A stretch of 64,000 nucleotides of DNA from assembly GCF_004193775.1 (NCBI RefSeq), contig NC_041008.1:6278731-6342730 (forward strand), read 5' to 3'. The translations under genes and the position numbers were made by a program. Shown here piece after piece: positions 24,336 to 37,629 of this stretch. A model generated the notes under the pieces. That model searched no databases and was not told where the DNA came from. It saw nothing but the letters and a program-made list of their open reading frames with translations. Every line of letters starts with the position of its first letter. Positions within the stretch are counted from its first letter, which is position 1. The DNA is from Glycine soja (taxonomy: Eukaryota > Streptophyta > Magnoliopsida > Fabales > Fabaceae).

Positions 24336-27300
24336 TTGTAAAAATTAAAAACAGAAGAGTATTATTCATAAAGTAGAAAAAGTATTTTAATTTCATAAAA
24401 ATATTTTTAAAAAATATATTTAAATAGTATCATTAAGTACACAAAATCATTTATAAAATATGACATTTTCAAATTCATTACATTTAATCTATATATCATA
24501 GTTTGAATTTTTTTTTTTTGCTGCAAATTTATTTTCAAGGCTCCATCATCATTGGGTGAGTCAATCTTTGATGTTGAGTTCACCATCACCAAGAAGCACA
24601 TAAGCCATGGAATTTGTCAATAGACAATATGAACCTCGGTACCAACTAGTCAAATACCAATCAATCTTAATTCTTCATTTTCACTAAGAGTCAAATGCCA
24701 ACAACTTTAAGTTCATTGAGGAGCAAGGTCCATAAATTGGAGGGTGATGACCAAATCAAAATATAAGAACCATCTATATGAGAACTTTATTTATTTATTT
24801 ATTGCCAATATTAATCCTCTCCACTTCCTTGTGCTCATCGTGAGATGATCCATGACTTTATTTTTATTAAAATCATCATTATCTACTTGATTACAAAGGC
24901 ACGTAATCAATTATATGCCTTCCATTTTTTTTTTCAAAAAAAAAGAGTTACCACAAGCATATTTTAGGGATGGAAATATGAGGAATTATTCACTAGGAAC
25001 AAAAAAAAAGTGGATATATTTTAAGCAAAAATAAATAAATAATTTTGCATAACTCAACTCATTAATCATAATTTAATACGACTTTCGTTTTCAAAAGATT
25101 TTAAATAAGGTGAAACAGTAAGTTCCAAAATTAGGACGCAAATCACCATACATAAGCTATATAACTTGTATATGGTTCACAATAAATAATGACATTTAGA
25201 TCTATCTCATTCCATAACATTATGGTGTACTCCAAATTTTATCATGACTTTTTTTTTTTTTCTCCCCACCTATACTATACCTATCACCCTTAGCTGCTAT
25301 TCTTATCCTTGAGACTACATAAGTTAGATCAGTTCAATCCTTAAATTTTACCATTCATTAGTCCTCCACTTCAAAATATTCATTGATTTTAGTTTTTTTT
25401 TTTACTTTATTTTACATCAAAAAGTAGTAAAATAAATGAGATTTTACAAAGTCAGAAACTAACGATTTTTTTTAAATCTTAGAAAACAAAATGATCTATC
25501 TATGCAATTGGAAAGACTGATAATTTAATTAAAGGTTTACTCTTAAATAAAATAAAGAGAGGCCTAATATGAATTTCTGTTAATAAGAAAATCCAAGAAA
25601 CAAAAACTTGGTTAGTAAGAGTTTTTTTTTTTTTTTGATAAACTGGTAAGTAAGAATTAAGCACAAGCTCTTTGATATTTTAATTATCTAAAATAGTTAA
25701 TGTGAGGCCATATAAACATTCTTCAGGTATCTTTAACTGTTATTATCCATTTTCCCACTGTTTCTTAATCATTCATAAATTCATTGATATGAACGGAAAG
25801 GTATGTAAGCCTACCTTGATTTTATAACAATCAAGGTCAATCAAATCTCTGATAGGGGCAAAACTAGAGAACTGCAAGTGGAAGTGATCACAGTTAATTT
25901 TTTTCTTTTTTTTTTGGAATGGGTTAAATATATGTTTAGTTTTTTATATAAATATAGAAATGTTTTTTGAAATTTTAAAATAAAACTGTTCAGTTTTGTC
26001 TCGTTTATGGAAAATGATATGAATTTTTTTTTGGCCATGATAAATTTTTATAAAAGAATCTGACTAATTTTATTTTATTTTATTTTCTTCTTAATTATGT
26101 TTTTTTTATCAACAGGCTTAAAACTTAAAATCTTCATAAATCTATTTGAGTTAACATAACGTCGATATAAAACCAAAGGATTAAAAAGTGCCACAAACGA
26201 CATATTTTTATAAACAAAGAATTAAAAAGAGAAAAATGAATTCATAGCTTAAAACATTCACGTATAAACACATGAAACGGGGGAGTGCCCCCCGGGTATT
26301 AGTTAGATCCATGAGTTGAATAATGCATGAAGTCTAATTCAATTCTACCTTTGTCAGCCCGTTTTGAGGGCTCAATTTTCTGTTTTTAAAAATGTAATTT
26401 TTAAATTAAAATAGGTTTTAATTTGTTTTCAAGATATTTTTACATTTATTTTCAAAATCAAATTTTTTTACATAATTTTTAATTTCAAAAAAATATTCTA
26501 GATTTGATAATAATTCTTTCCACTACCAACTTCATTGTTATTATTACTCATATTATCATTTTTGTCATCACATTATTAATATTATTATTGTCATCATCAT
26601 TAATCTCATTTCTACCGTCGTTATCATAACACTAACAATCGAAACTATACAATTATTATTCTCACCGTCAACATTAATAATATTATCATCAAGTTATCAT
26701 AACCACCACACAAAAATATTTTAAATTAATTTTAATAAGATATTAAACTTTAAAAATGAGTTTATTTTGAAATTAAAAATTCTAGAAAAACAAAAATAAA
26801 CAAATTTAAAAAACTGATTTAAAAAATTTGAAACTCCGGTTATTCTGCAGAAAAATTTCGAAACTAAAAACCAGCTAGACGGAAAGAAATTATTTGCACC
26901 TTCCATCGGTTGAGAAACATTTATGAATACATAGGATCATATAAGCATCTTGGCCCAAAGAAAATTGTTTACATCAACCAAGCCCCAAGTCCTAACCCAA
27001 TTTGCAACATGTTATATTATTGTTTGGAGATCGAGGAAGCCCAATCCACAATTATTTGGAGCTAGAGCCTCAGAATTTAAATGGAAGAATACGGGTAATT
27101 TGTTTTTTTTTTTTTAATTTAAAGACGAGTTTTTTTGTAAAAAATAAAATAAAAATTGCATGACATGAATCAAGGAACAATAAAAAAAAATTAACATAGC
27201 ACTTTAAAAATGTTGGGCCAACAAATTATTTTGTCTATTCTTCTTTTCATGTTTTAGCTCATGCTTAAAAAAAATATCCTCTGTTGAATTAGAGACATGA

Positions 27301-28893
27301 ATATTGAATAATCGATTATGAGATTCTCCCCAAGTAAGTAGACAAGGTCACAGAGCAATCCCTTGGCAGTTCACGAGGCTTGTTTTATAGGGCAATAACT
27401 AAGGTAAAACAGTATCAAGAGTTTAGCATGGTTTTGTTCATAGAGCAGTTTCCTAAGGTGAATGTGCATTTTCCATTTGGATTCGATTTCAAGAGATTGA
27501 ATCTCATTGCAAAATAAGTAATTTTAAACATCCTCATACCATGTGTTTGTCTGTGGCCAAATTTTGCACCATTCATCATATTCTCTCTCCACTATAATTA
27601 CTATGCATTAATCAATCAATAGTTTAGATTAACACAAGATTTGGTGGAGAGGATCTGATCTGGTGCCAATCATCCTCTGCATGTGTTTCAAGTACTTAAT
27701 AAAAGGTTAAAAAAAATACAACGCATATATTGTTATACTAATAAGAAAGTCTCTTTCATGTGGATGCTGCATCGTGTGCATTTTGTGCGTTCCACAACCC
27801 TAGGTTGACTTTAACAGTTTGTTCCTGTTTCTCCCCCAAAGTGCTCCTCCAGATTTCATAATCTTCTTATTCTTTCAAGTTTATCTTTTTTCCTCTCTGC
27901 TTATGACTTTATTCGCCATTTTGTGTTGGAATGGGTTCTAGTAGTTGCATGCTAGTGATTTCAGTCCATAAATGAGTTTCAAGTATATATAGAGAACTTA
28001 AACTTAAACTTAGTATAATAGTTGAAATTGTGCCTGTACTATCTCCTATGATCTCTTGTTTTCTGGTTTAAAATTCTACTATTTACGTGTGTTAACTGAA
28101 CAATTTAGTTGTGCTTCTCCAAGGCATGATAGTTTCTTTGAAGTAAATATACAGTTAAAGATAGTAACTGATTTTAATTATTACAAATAAAACTGTATAC
28201 TTTTCAGCATTTTGTGTAGTGGGTATGTGAGATTTTGCAATTTTGGTTGGGCTGGAAATGGATCTGATTGAATCTCAAGCAAGGTTTGGGTTTATTGTTT
28301 CTGTTGGGCTAAGAATTAGAGAATCATGATTTTCACTGTTTGGTTGATTGAGACTTTAATTTTTTAAAAATCCGGGCATCTCCTAGCCAACAGTAGCGGA
28401 TCTTGCCAAAATATTTTGAGGGACCCAGAATAGTTAAAAACACTTAAAATTATTCTTAAATTATTCTTAGTGCCATACATGAAACTAAAATCCTATACTT
28501 GTTAAAAGGGGGGGAAAATTATGGTAGTCATGGCTGCTCCTGACTCCTATTAAGTTGTCATTCACTACTAGCAAGAGTTAGAGACTAATTTTTTATAATA
28601 TTAAAATTTATCTAAAGATTTTACTCTTCCAACAACAGATGTTTTTTCACAGAGACAAGCACCTAAAAATTGATTGACAAGGGCATGATGATGTGGCAAG
28701 CATACCATACCCCACAATGTCTGGTTGTCTGATTGGGATATTGTAGCAACCTTCTTTGGGTGGATACGAGATGATTTAATATATCAAGCTGTTCCTTTTG
28801 TGATATTTTATATTTAACAAAGAACACAAGTCATATTTTATTTTATTTATAAAACCTAATAGGCGTTTACATTTCTATTTGCCATTGATTTCA
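22935..28893. other. Intergenic DNA with transposon relics and upstream region of FOLB
   Basis: There is no supported coding region. It contains a long AT microsatellite (24250-24333), a degenerate trinucleotide-like tract around 26520-26710 rich in ATT/TCA units, and C-rich junctions such as GTGCACCCCC near 23385, CATGACCCCCC near 23585 and GTGCCCCCCGGG near 26287 that look like remnants of element ends. The last part should include the promoter and an untranslated exon of the dihydroneopterin aldolase gene, because a splice acceptor occurs at 28894. Confidence 0.55.
24250..24333. repeat. (TA)42 microsatellite
   Basis: Uninterrupted alternating T and A for 84 bases. It is a perfect dinucleotide tract, likely length-polymorphic and able to form cruciforms. 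Confidence 0.97.
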
Positions 28894-28899
28894 GCAAAT

Positions 28900-29557
28900 A
28901 TGGAATCTGAAGCACTGATATGGGGTGACAAACTCATACTGAAGGGATTGTCATTCCATGGTTTTCATGGAGCACTACCGGAAGAAAGGAAGCTAGGCCA
29001 GAAGTTCGTGGTAGATGTTGATGCATGGATGGATCTGAAAGCAGCTGGCAAATCTGATCACTTATCAGATACAATTAGTTACACAGATATATATGAGTGA
29101 GTAACCAACAATTTTTTCATCATTTGATTGCATGAACTTCTCATATTGGTAATTTACTAGTTTAGCCTATGTTTGGTTTACAGAAGTACTTTTACGAATT
29201 TTAATACAAATTATGCGCTTCAATGCATGAATTGAGAAGGAAAACTTTGTTGCTTCCGGAGTAAAAGTACTTTTGAGCTCTCCTGACTTTAATCCAAACA
29301 TGCATTTAGTAACTGTAATGTAATCTTATGAACATATCAATAATTGGTGATGCAGTATAGCTAAGGAAATTCTTGAAGGGTCACCTCAAAACCTTCTGGA
29401 GTCAGTGGCACAAAAAATTGCAGTGACTACTCTGACAAATCATAAGCAAATATCTGCTGTTCGAGTGAAGGTTGAAAAGCCTCATGTGGCAGTTCAAGGT
29501 CCACTTGATTACTTAGGCGTTGAGATACTTAGACGCAGAAGCGATTTGTCAGAATAG
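28900..29557 (+). CDS. FOLB: Dihydroneopterin aldolase, two exons
   Basis: Exons are 28900-29096 and 29356-29557, giving 132 residues. The donor is GTGAGT and the acceptor TGATGCAG; the split codon becomes GAT (Asp). The enzyme converts 7,8-dihydroneopterin to 6-hydroxymethyl-dihydropterin and glycolaldehyde in folate synthesis; in plants this step is cytosolic. Family signatures are GLSFHGFHGALPEER near the N-terminus, VDVDAWMDL, LSDTISYTDIYD, LLESVAQKIA and the C-terminal VRVKVEKPHVAVQGP with the conserved Lys-Pro and the following DYLGVEILR. The length suits the plant family. The ATG at 28900 is chosen because it follows a splice acceptor (TTGATTTCAG, ending 28894); frames read further upstream would run into the presumed leader intron. 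The neighbour WDR74-like gene is convergent. Confidence 0.93.
29165..29310. mobile_element. Small MITE-like insertion in the FOLB intron
   Basis: The intron contains TATGTTTGGTTTACAGAAG on the left and CTTTAATCCAAACATGCAT on the right, which are imperfect inverted ends around about 145 bases. Related TTTAATCCAAACATA sequence occurs near 20387. No protein frame is present. The splice sites of the intron are untouched. Confidence 0.55.
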
Positions 29558-31143
29558 AAATTTCATAGTTTTGTTCTCTCTGGTTTTTGTTGCTCTCATT
29601 CTGATTTGTATTGTTTGTTTTCATTGAATGTTTCTTCTTGCCATTCAGTTTGATACATCGTCAAGTTCCATTTGATATAAAGGTAACTCTTTCCCTGAGT
29701 ACCCTATTAGTTTTCTCTCTCTTATTAGTCATGCTAATGAAATTGCAATATTGAAGTTAGGCATACTAAATAAACTATATAATTAACTTGGATTCTTCAA
29801 AACAAAGATTAATTGCAGTGAGATAGTTATTTATTGAGTTGCCCAAGTATTGGGAGTAAATTTTATATGTAATTATCATTTCCTCAGTGATATACTCTTA
29901 TACCGAAGGATAACTTTTATAGCTTATAAAGCCTTCACGTGTAACTTTTATCACATTTCATAATTTGGAATCAAAGGAAATTCAAAGCCAATAATTTTAT
30001 CCTCTTATTGTTTCGATCGACTCTTGATGTTGACAAAGATAACCAACGCATATAACAACTATAGCTTTCATTATGTTCAAGAGTTCAAATGTCAAAACAT
30101 GTTACAGTTTTCTTTGCACGAGGTTAAACACAATTTGAGAAACCTAACACTGATGACATATAAAAAAAGCTTCATCCAATAACTTTTTCTTTCTCAGATT
30201 AGCATCCAAGGCTAGAAGCATTCTTGCTCTTCTCTTATCTTCTAAATTTAAAGATATCCATTATTATATTGTCTTCATTCATGTCTTGTATAGCCCAAAA
30301 AGAAGTTCTCATAAGTCATAACACTACCTACATTATTTTTCTTGTTTAGTAACGTACTTATGGGTTGCATATATAGTCTGTGGCAATTGCCAAGCCCTGG
30401 AGTATGTGGCACCCTTACTCCTTAAACCCACTCAAGGTTGGAGTAATTAAATTTGGCTTAAGCATTGTTTGGTGACCATATTCATCCCCTTGACAGGGCA
30501 ACGTGTCATCCACATGTGTACATGACTGTTTTTTTTGTTGTTGATCATAATATTAATAAGTTGATTCCACCAAAAGCAACGATAAATTTTCATCAAAAAC
30601 CGTGAACACACATAAGTTGAGTTTGTGTACATGACCACTGATAAAAGAGATTAATGCAACAAATCAGCACATTAATTAACAGAGTTAGTGAAAGGCGGAT
30701 GGACATGATTGACAAAACTCAATTTCAAAGAAATGTCATTTTTCTCGGGACTAATAAATTAGTCCTACAGTTTTAAGGACTAAAATGATTGTTTAAACTC
30801 AAACATAAAAATGAATTGCAAAGCATTTCTACACCTAAGCAAAAATTGGCTACAAGCCGACAGCTGCAAAGCAAAATACCGAACATTTCACCAAGAAGGA
30901 GTCATGCCTAAACCTAAATCACTTCCTATGTTGAATAACTTACACTGATCTCGCAGGCATGGGGAATTCACAAAATTGAACAAATTTACATTAGCACTGC
31001 CAAATGAATCGATTCACTCCCCCATAAAGTCCTCCAAGCTGATATAATTACTAAAAACAAAGTCTTAACTATAATTCAGACTTTGCCTTCATCACCATGC
31101 ATCCCAATATTAGTTCAGATACCTTATTTGTATCACATGGAAC
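29558..31143. other. Convergent intergenic region and 3' untranslated DNA
   Basis: It holds the 3' untranslated ends of FOLB (from the left) and of the WDR74-like gene (from the right). No other gene was recognised. Confidence 0.6.
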
Positions 31144-34100
31144 TTAGTCCACATCTAAATCACAACACTGGAATTGAGCCTTGTTTCCTTTCTTGGATGC
31201 TGACTTGCTTCTCTCATCTCTTGATGCAATCTTCTCCCATCCATCATTTTCTTTGGACTCCTTGCGTTCTTTACTCTGTTTAGATCTTTTCTTTCTTTCA
31301 CCGCCATCTGGTTTGTTTCTGGAAGATTTTTTTCTTTTCAAAGGTGATCCTTCAACTTCTTTGCTAACCAAGATCTCAGTTGGAGTTTGTTCATTGCATG
31401 GTAGCAAATCCGCTACTGTGGATATATTTGCTTAGATAACATTAGCAGTCTAGAATGAATAGAAGTAACAGACCTCAATTACCAAAGTCATCAATGTTAA
31501 TAATAAAAAACATACATATTTATTAATTCCAAATTTAAAAGCATAATTACCATTTTAAGCTCCTATCCTATACAGCAGTAAACAATTTTTTTAAAAGCAT
31601 AATTACCATTTCAGTCCCTATTACTAAATTATACAGGATTCTCTTATCAAGTTGATAATTTTAATATATCAAAAAGAATACTGACAGCTGTATCCCCGAA
31701 CCATAGTTTGTTTCAGACCCAACCAACAAGTTCTTGCTGCTCATCAGACTAATGCAAGGTGAAACTAGTGAGTGGACTACTCCAGGCATAAAGAAGAAAA
31801 TCACTAACCTTTAACATCAAAGTTAGAGTCAAAAAGAACATGAATAATATGTTGCTTCAGGAAAACCTGCAACCAGGTAAAAAAAATTAAATAAATGATT
31901 TTGAATACATGAATACAGAATCATTGTCAAAAACAACTAACTTTACAGATACCTAATACTATTGCAGAAAAGATAACTACAAAAAATTCTAACAAGCATT
32001 TGGGACCCTAGTTAGTTCAATTGTTCAAGTGTAGAAGGTTTCCATGTCAGCCATAAAAAAACTGTGTTTGTTCACAATATACCACTTTTTTTTCCCTGGT
32101 CCTCGTAACTCTAACAGTATAGGAATAATTGACAAAGTAAAAAGAAATACAAAACAGTCCGTATCAGAATAAAGGTTTAATCTTAACACAGGTTAATGGG
32201 CTTTAGTTTACAGGTTTTATAACAGGGTCACTTTATCTGATATTACAATAAATAGTTCAGAAATTACAATGGACAAATATCACTAAATCATTTCAGTTTC
32301 CAGGTATACATGTCCCATTAACAAAAACTATATAGCATGCTGCCATGGACAAAGAAATAAGGGTATAAAACCTACAGCAGAAAGAAGCTGTCTTGTCTTT
32401 GTATCCCAAAGGCGTAAATAGCTGTCCAGTCCTGAAATGAAAAATATGAAATTGAATTGATGACAGGAACTTAATATATTTTTATCAGACAAAGAAAAAA
32501 GGTGATCCAGTAGCTACACACCCTGTCATTTTGGATGAGCTTCAGGAGCAATCAAGAAAAAGTAGATAACGTAACAGAAGATATAAATTTGTTCCACAAA
32601 ACCAAAATAATTTTAGAAACAACTAAATAAATTTTAGGATCCAAAAACTGCATCAGAGAGCCTTACTTATATTCAAGGAATATGCAATAAAGGGAAATCA
32701 CACAGTAGCACTCACCACAAGAAGCTATTACAGGTAGCTCAGGGTGCTTGACTATGGATCTGATGCTTCCAGAGCATTTTCCAGAAAAACATCCTAGCAT
32801 TTTTCCTGCAATAATTTAAAAAAAAAAAAACAAACTCATTAAAAAAAATCAACAAAAAGGCAACAGCAACAACCAAGCCTTTTCTAAATAAGATCAGTTC
32901 CATGAATCAAGCAACACCATAATGTTCAGCCATAAATCATGTCTAGATAAAATATCGATTTCTACATCCTTATTAATTATTTCACCCATAGATTTTCTCA
33001 GTCACCTGTTGCCTCTATCAGTTAGGCTACCCACCAATCTAATCTACTATCCTTAATAAGACTTCAACAATTTTTTTCCACACATGCCCAAATCACCTAC
33101 GGCAAGTTTCTACCACTTTTCTATAATAGGCACTATCCCAACTAAGACAACAGAAGCAAAGTAAAATAAAATACATTTGGAAATCACAACTTTCAAGTTT
33201 ATAACAATTGTTATCTAACTCTCACGTGTGAAGTGTTGAGTGCATTTCTTAAGGAATCTAATCAAACTATTGCTGGCAACAAATAACTGATGTATAACAT
33301 TATCCAAAAGAAAAATATTTTATAGAATCAATATCCATATAAATAGTGTCCAAAATTTTCACTCGCAAATGGAAGATAAGGAATATCAAGGAAAAATAGG
33401 TCAGTGTATAATATGGGAACAAGTTAAACAATGATATAGTCCATAATCACTGTTCTTAAATTTATGACAATGTTCCCATGACTTTGGGATACCTGTGCGT
33501 ATATCAACAGAAGCCATGTCACCTGACCCATTCCCTACATATATTGAATAGCCATCTATATCCTCAGCCAATGCTTTAATTGGTGTCTCACGGAAATCAA
33601 ATGAGAGAACAGGCCTCCTCTGAGCAGACACGTCGTAAAGGCGAACCTGTTCAGAAGGCCAAGGTTGTAAATAAAGAGTAATGAGAAGACGTATAATTAA
33701 GTAAGCTGCTGGAGGAAAAAAATAACAAAAAAAAATTCCCTTTCTGAATTGAAAAGGTTAAGAAAAAAACAAATCTGCAGTTTGAAATGATATTACTCAT
33801 TTTATATTTGTTAATAAAATGGGAAAGATCTCATGCAACTTGAAGGACATTTGTTCTTTTGCAAAAAAAAATTCTCAAATCCATTTCTCTGTAATTCTAG
33901 GTTAAGAGAAACTTATTAATCCTTCTCAATAGTCTCCAGCACATGTTTTTTCAAGGATATCAAAGAGGAATATTCCATGCATTATTAGATATAAAAATTA
34001 TATTTCTTCACTTATTTTAGAATGAGAAGAATCTACCAATTAAATTTACCTGATGGCTGTTGGTGCCAGCAACAAATTTTCGATGGTCATCTTTCATAAG

Positions 34101-37100
34101 AAATGTAGCAGATGTGAAACAAGTAGGTGTAAATATACCGAGGTTATCCTTAGTTGGCTGCATAGGTTAAAAGGATTTGTAAAATCAAGCACTAAAAAAT
34201 GTGCACCAACAAAAGGTAAACTGGAGGAAGATAAGTTAACAATTAATAGCAGAGATGAAAAGTAAGGGTTGAAAGACTCACAGGTTTGGAATTCCAGATC
34301 TTAGTGAAGTTGTTAAGATCCCAAATATTCATTTCAACACATTTCCTGCAGATAAAGTATGTATTCATTGTTTCTCAGATAAAAAATATGTATAGATAAC
34401 AGTTATACGTTGTGACAACTTTTAGATTCTCAAGGTTTATGGTAACAGGTACCCATTTTCACGTTGCTTACATGTTGGCTATAAATCTATAATATGCTTG
34501 AAATTGCTGCATAACCTATCTAATTCATGTTTCTGCAATATGGTCCAGTATTTCTCCAAGTTTTTCACTTCATGAACCTTCCATAATAAAATGTGCCATT
34601 GAAGATTCTTTTACTTACTCAAACTCATGAAACAATTCAATTCCATATGAATTTAGGTAACTGGATTGTACATACCATCCTTAATGCCACTTGAAAGTAG
34701 TGTCCACCAAACAAACAAACGGTAAGCTGTCAAATCTCAGACCTAAGTTTGTATATAGCCAATACCTATAGTATTTAATTGCACTAAGAACAAATAAGCA
34801 GCAGGGATGGCAGAGGCTACATAAGGCTTTATTTCTGAAAATTATACATTTCAGAAGCACCAAACTCCAAAGGCAATGATTATTTGCTTTTACAGTTTGT
34901 GAGTCAAGAGTTATTTATTATGAGGAATTTGCTCAGAATTTATAATATGAAGCAGGTTTGCCTACAAGGCTGAAGAGTTATTCTGGGGTTTGTGTCACTA
35001 TGTAGAAGAGGATGGTCTTTTGAAAAAGAAATTTCTTTGCTAATCATTATTTCTGGGGAATAACTCTGTCTGACCTTCAAAGCAGAACAATCCATTATTT
35101 GAAAATCATTTCCTCTTTCAATTCCCATGTTTTACCATGCCTAGTGAGTGGTGACTTGTCTTATATTTTCATCACTTTTGTATTCACAAAATGTTTCAGT
35201 ATCAAAGTTGAATAAATAATTTATTCAAACAGTCTAATATTCACACTTGTGCAAAATGTACTCACCCTCCAAATAAAGCAAACTTCTCATTTCCGTCCAC
35301 CTTGCAACACAAGATGTTACCACCAGAACATACATTCCATGTTTTTATACAGGAAGATCCTTTAGATGAATCAGCAAGTTCAATGGACCTTATGCTTGCA
35401 TTTCCTTTGGTTGTGCATGTAAGTAGAGTACAATCCCTAAAAATCACCACATCCAAATGATTTAGAAAGTACAAAAACACAAAATCAAGTAGCTGCTAAC
35501 ATAAAGTCACACACATTCACACATATTTACATACATAAGAGCATAATGCAAGCAATTAATGTATTTTGAAAATGAATGAACAAGTGCATGTACACGCAGA
35601 CTGAAGATATACTTTAATGTAAATACTAAATACTAATAGTGATACAGGTTGAGAATATACAGATAAGCACAAACAACAAGGAAATCTGTTTTTGATGCCC
35701 TCCTCCAACTCTGAATCCATTAGTATCCAGGGTCAAGAAGAGCAAGACTGATGTACCATTAGGTACCCAGGAATTCAAGTACCTGAAATCCCAACCCAAA
35801 ACTAATTAACCAACTAACTAATTCCTTCAGCATCCTGGTTAGGTATATACCCATTAGTTAGGTAAGAAGGTAGTTAGTTAAATAGATAGTTAGAAATTCG
35901 TTGGTTAAATAGATAGTTAGAAATTCGTTGGTTAAATAGATAGTTAGAAATTCGATGTTAAGAGAGAAGCATCTCATCATTTGTGAGAGAATTGGAGCCT
36001 TTGGGGATTGGGAGATGAAGACCTTCAAAGTTCTGCAAGTTAGCTACTGTATTCAGGGGAGAATTCCCCTTTTTTCCAAATATAGGATACTAAGTTCCTA
36101 TCATGTTTTCTAGCTCCATTCATAGCAACCTAACCAATTAACTGACTCAAACAGCTTTACTAGCATAGTCTACCCTTAACTAACAAGGGGCTGGTCAGTT
36201 GATTCCTAGATTCCATCCTTATTTTTCCTAGTCTAAACAATTGGGGTCAGTTGAATCCTTATTATCAATTTATGCACATTATGTTATTTTTTGTTCAATA
36301 TTACTAGGATATTATATTAAAATATTTAAAAAAATATATTTAATTAAAACCAGTTTGACCCTAATTTGACCCTGATTGAACCATTGACCCTTGAACCAGT
36401 CTCTTTACCAATTCAATGACTGATCTGATTCTGAGAACATTGCTCTGACTTCACACTATTGTCCCTCAGTTTCACCCCCCTCCCGCTTTCTCTCCCCTCA
36501 AACCCTTATCTATTAAAGTCAAGCATTAGTACAACTAGTACAAGTCCAAAACCAGTCATAAAAAGATTAGTAACCCCAATATTCTAACAGCTACCAAGAA
36601 GGATTATATGTGAAATCTAAACCTACAAAGCAACCTATACATATTACAGAAGTCTGACATATGCCCCGTTACATTTACACAGTTGCATCGGACAAGGTAC
36701 AAACAATTCAACTAATCATAAAGAAAATGCACTTATGCACTGTTGTCATTGTTCTTCAAGACTTCAACTAAATTGAGCACAGAATCAGAATACATTAAGG
36801 ACAAGAATAAAAGACAAACTTAAACTAAACTGCCAAACAGCAGTTATTTATATACCTGAAAGCTAATTCCGAATTTTGTTTTGCAAATAAATGCAATCCA
36901 ACAATATTATTCTCTTCAGATTGAACATCTAAATCATTGGCATCTGAGATTGTGGCCTGAATATCTCCGTTTACAGGGCTCAAAACTTCAATCTGTAGAA
37001 TGAATACATAAAGTTAAGTGCTAAATGTTTAAAAACGAATATTGAAAATCAAACCTTTTACAGAACAAAAATAGAACTACAGAACCTTAAAAATAATTTA

Positions 37101-37629
37101 CCTGGTTGTTTTTCCTTGCTACAGCTAATAACTGCAATACCAGAAATGACAGAAAAATAATGAGAATCGTATTTTTTGGTTTTGTTTCTTTACGGTCAAA
37201 CTAAAAGGAAATCTCTATGGAACAGTTAGAATACCAACAATGTTCAATGGCAGTCAGTTAGTGAATACAGGGCAGTTGAGTGCCAATAAAAGAAAGACAA
37301 AACACAGACAAAACTGTACTCCAAAAAAAACAGTTTGCCAATACATACAGGATGAGACTTGCGGTCGATCATTGATACAGCCATCACACATTTGGATGAT
37401 TCAGGGTCGCCCCACCTCTCTACCACCAGGGGAGCTCCTCGTTGCTTATCGCGGGCCTCCACAACTAACAACACAAGCAAAAACCCATAAAGATAAGAAA
37501 ATGAGAGTGACATAATATGAAGAAAAAAAAGCGAAAAAGATCATCACCTTTGATAAGACCAAGCGCGTCAAACGTTAGAGCGCGAAGTGGAGGGCAACCG
37601 GAGCACTCGAGAGTGGTTGTACGAGGCAT
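31144..37629 (-). CDS. WDR74: WDR74/Nsa1-type WD-repeat ribosome-biogenesis protein, 12 exons
   Basis: Exons (minus strand): 37629-37548, 37464-37349, 37131-37102, 36992-36856, 35436-35266, 34345-34282, 34157-34050, 33646-33493, 32805-32716, 32431-32376, 31866-31809, 31415-31144. The sum is 1338 bases, 445 residues, and every junction keeps frame. Seven-bladed propeller features include LLAVARKNNQIEV, MNIWDLNN, KFVAGTNSHQVRLYDV, YVGNGSGDMASVDIRTG, SGSIRSIVKHPELPVIASCG and LDSYLRLWDTKTRQLLSA. The last exon encodes a Lys/Arg/Glu-rich tail, as expected of a nucleolar protein. Yeast Nsa1 and animal WDR74 act in early 60S subunit assembly with the AAA ATPase Rix7/NVL. The role here is inferred from family membership. 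A telomere-box-like ACCCTAACCCC lies on the minus strand near 37890-37900, a motif common upstream of plant ribosome-biogenesis genes. Confidence 0.9.
35877..35954. repeat. 27-bp tandem repeat in a WDR74 intron
   Basis: There are almost three identical units (27, 27 and 24 bases) beginning GTTAAATAGATAGTTAGAA, in the long intron between 35437 and 36855. The surrounding sequence is rich in TTAGTTAG motifs and may be part of an old element insertion that lengthened this intron to 1.4 kb. Confidence 0.9.

Noticed and set aside
24205..24396. Open frame of alternating Ile and Tyr
   Set aside because: It is only the translation of the TA microsatellite.
28879..28899. Upstream start for dihydroneopterin aldolase
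   Set aside because: It begins with TTG and lies across a splice acceptor ending at 28894; the ATG at 28900 fits the family.
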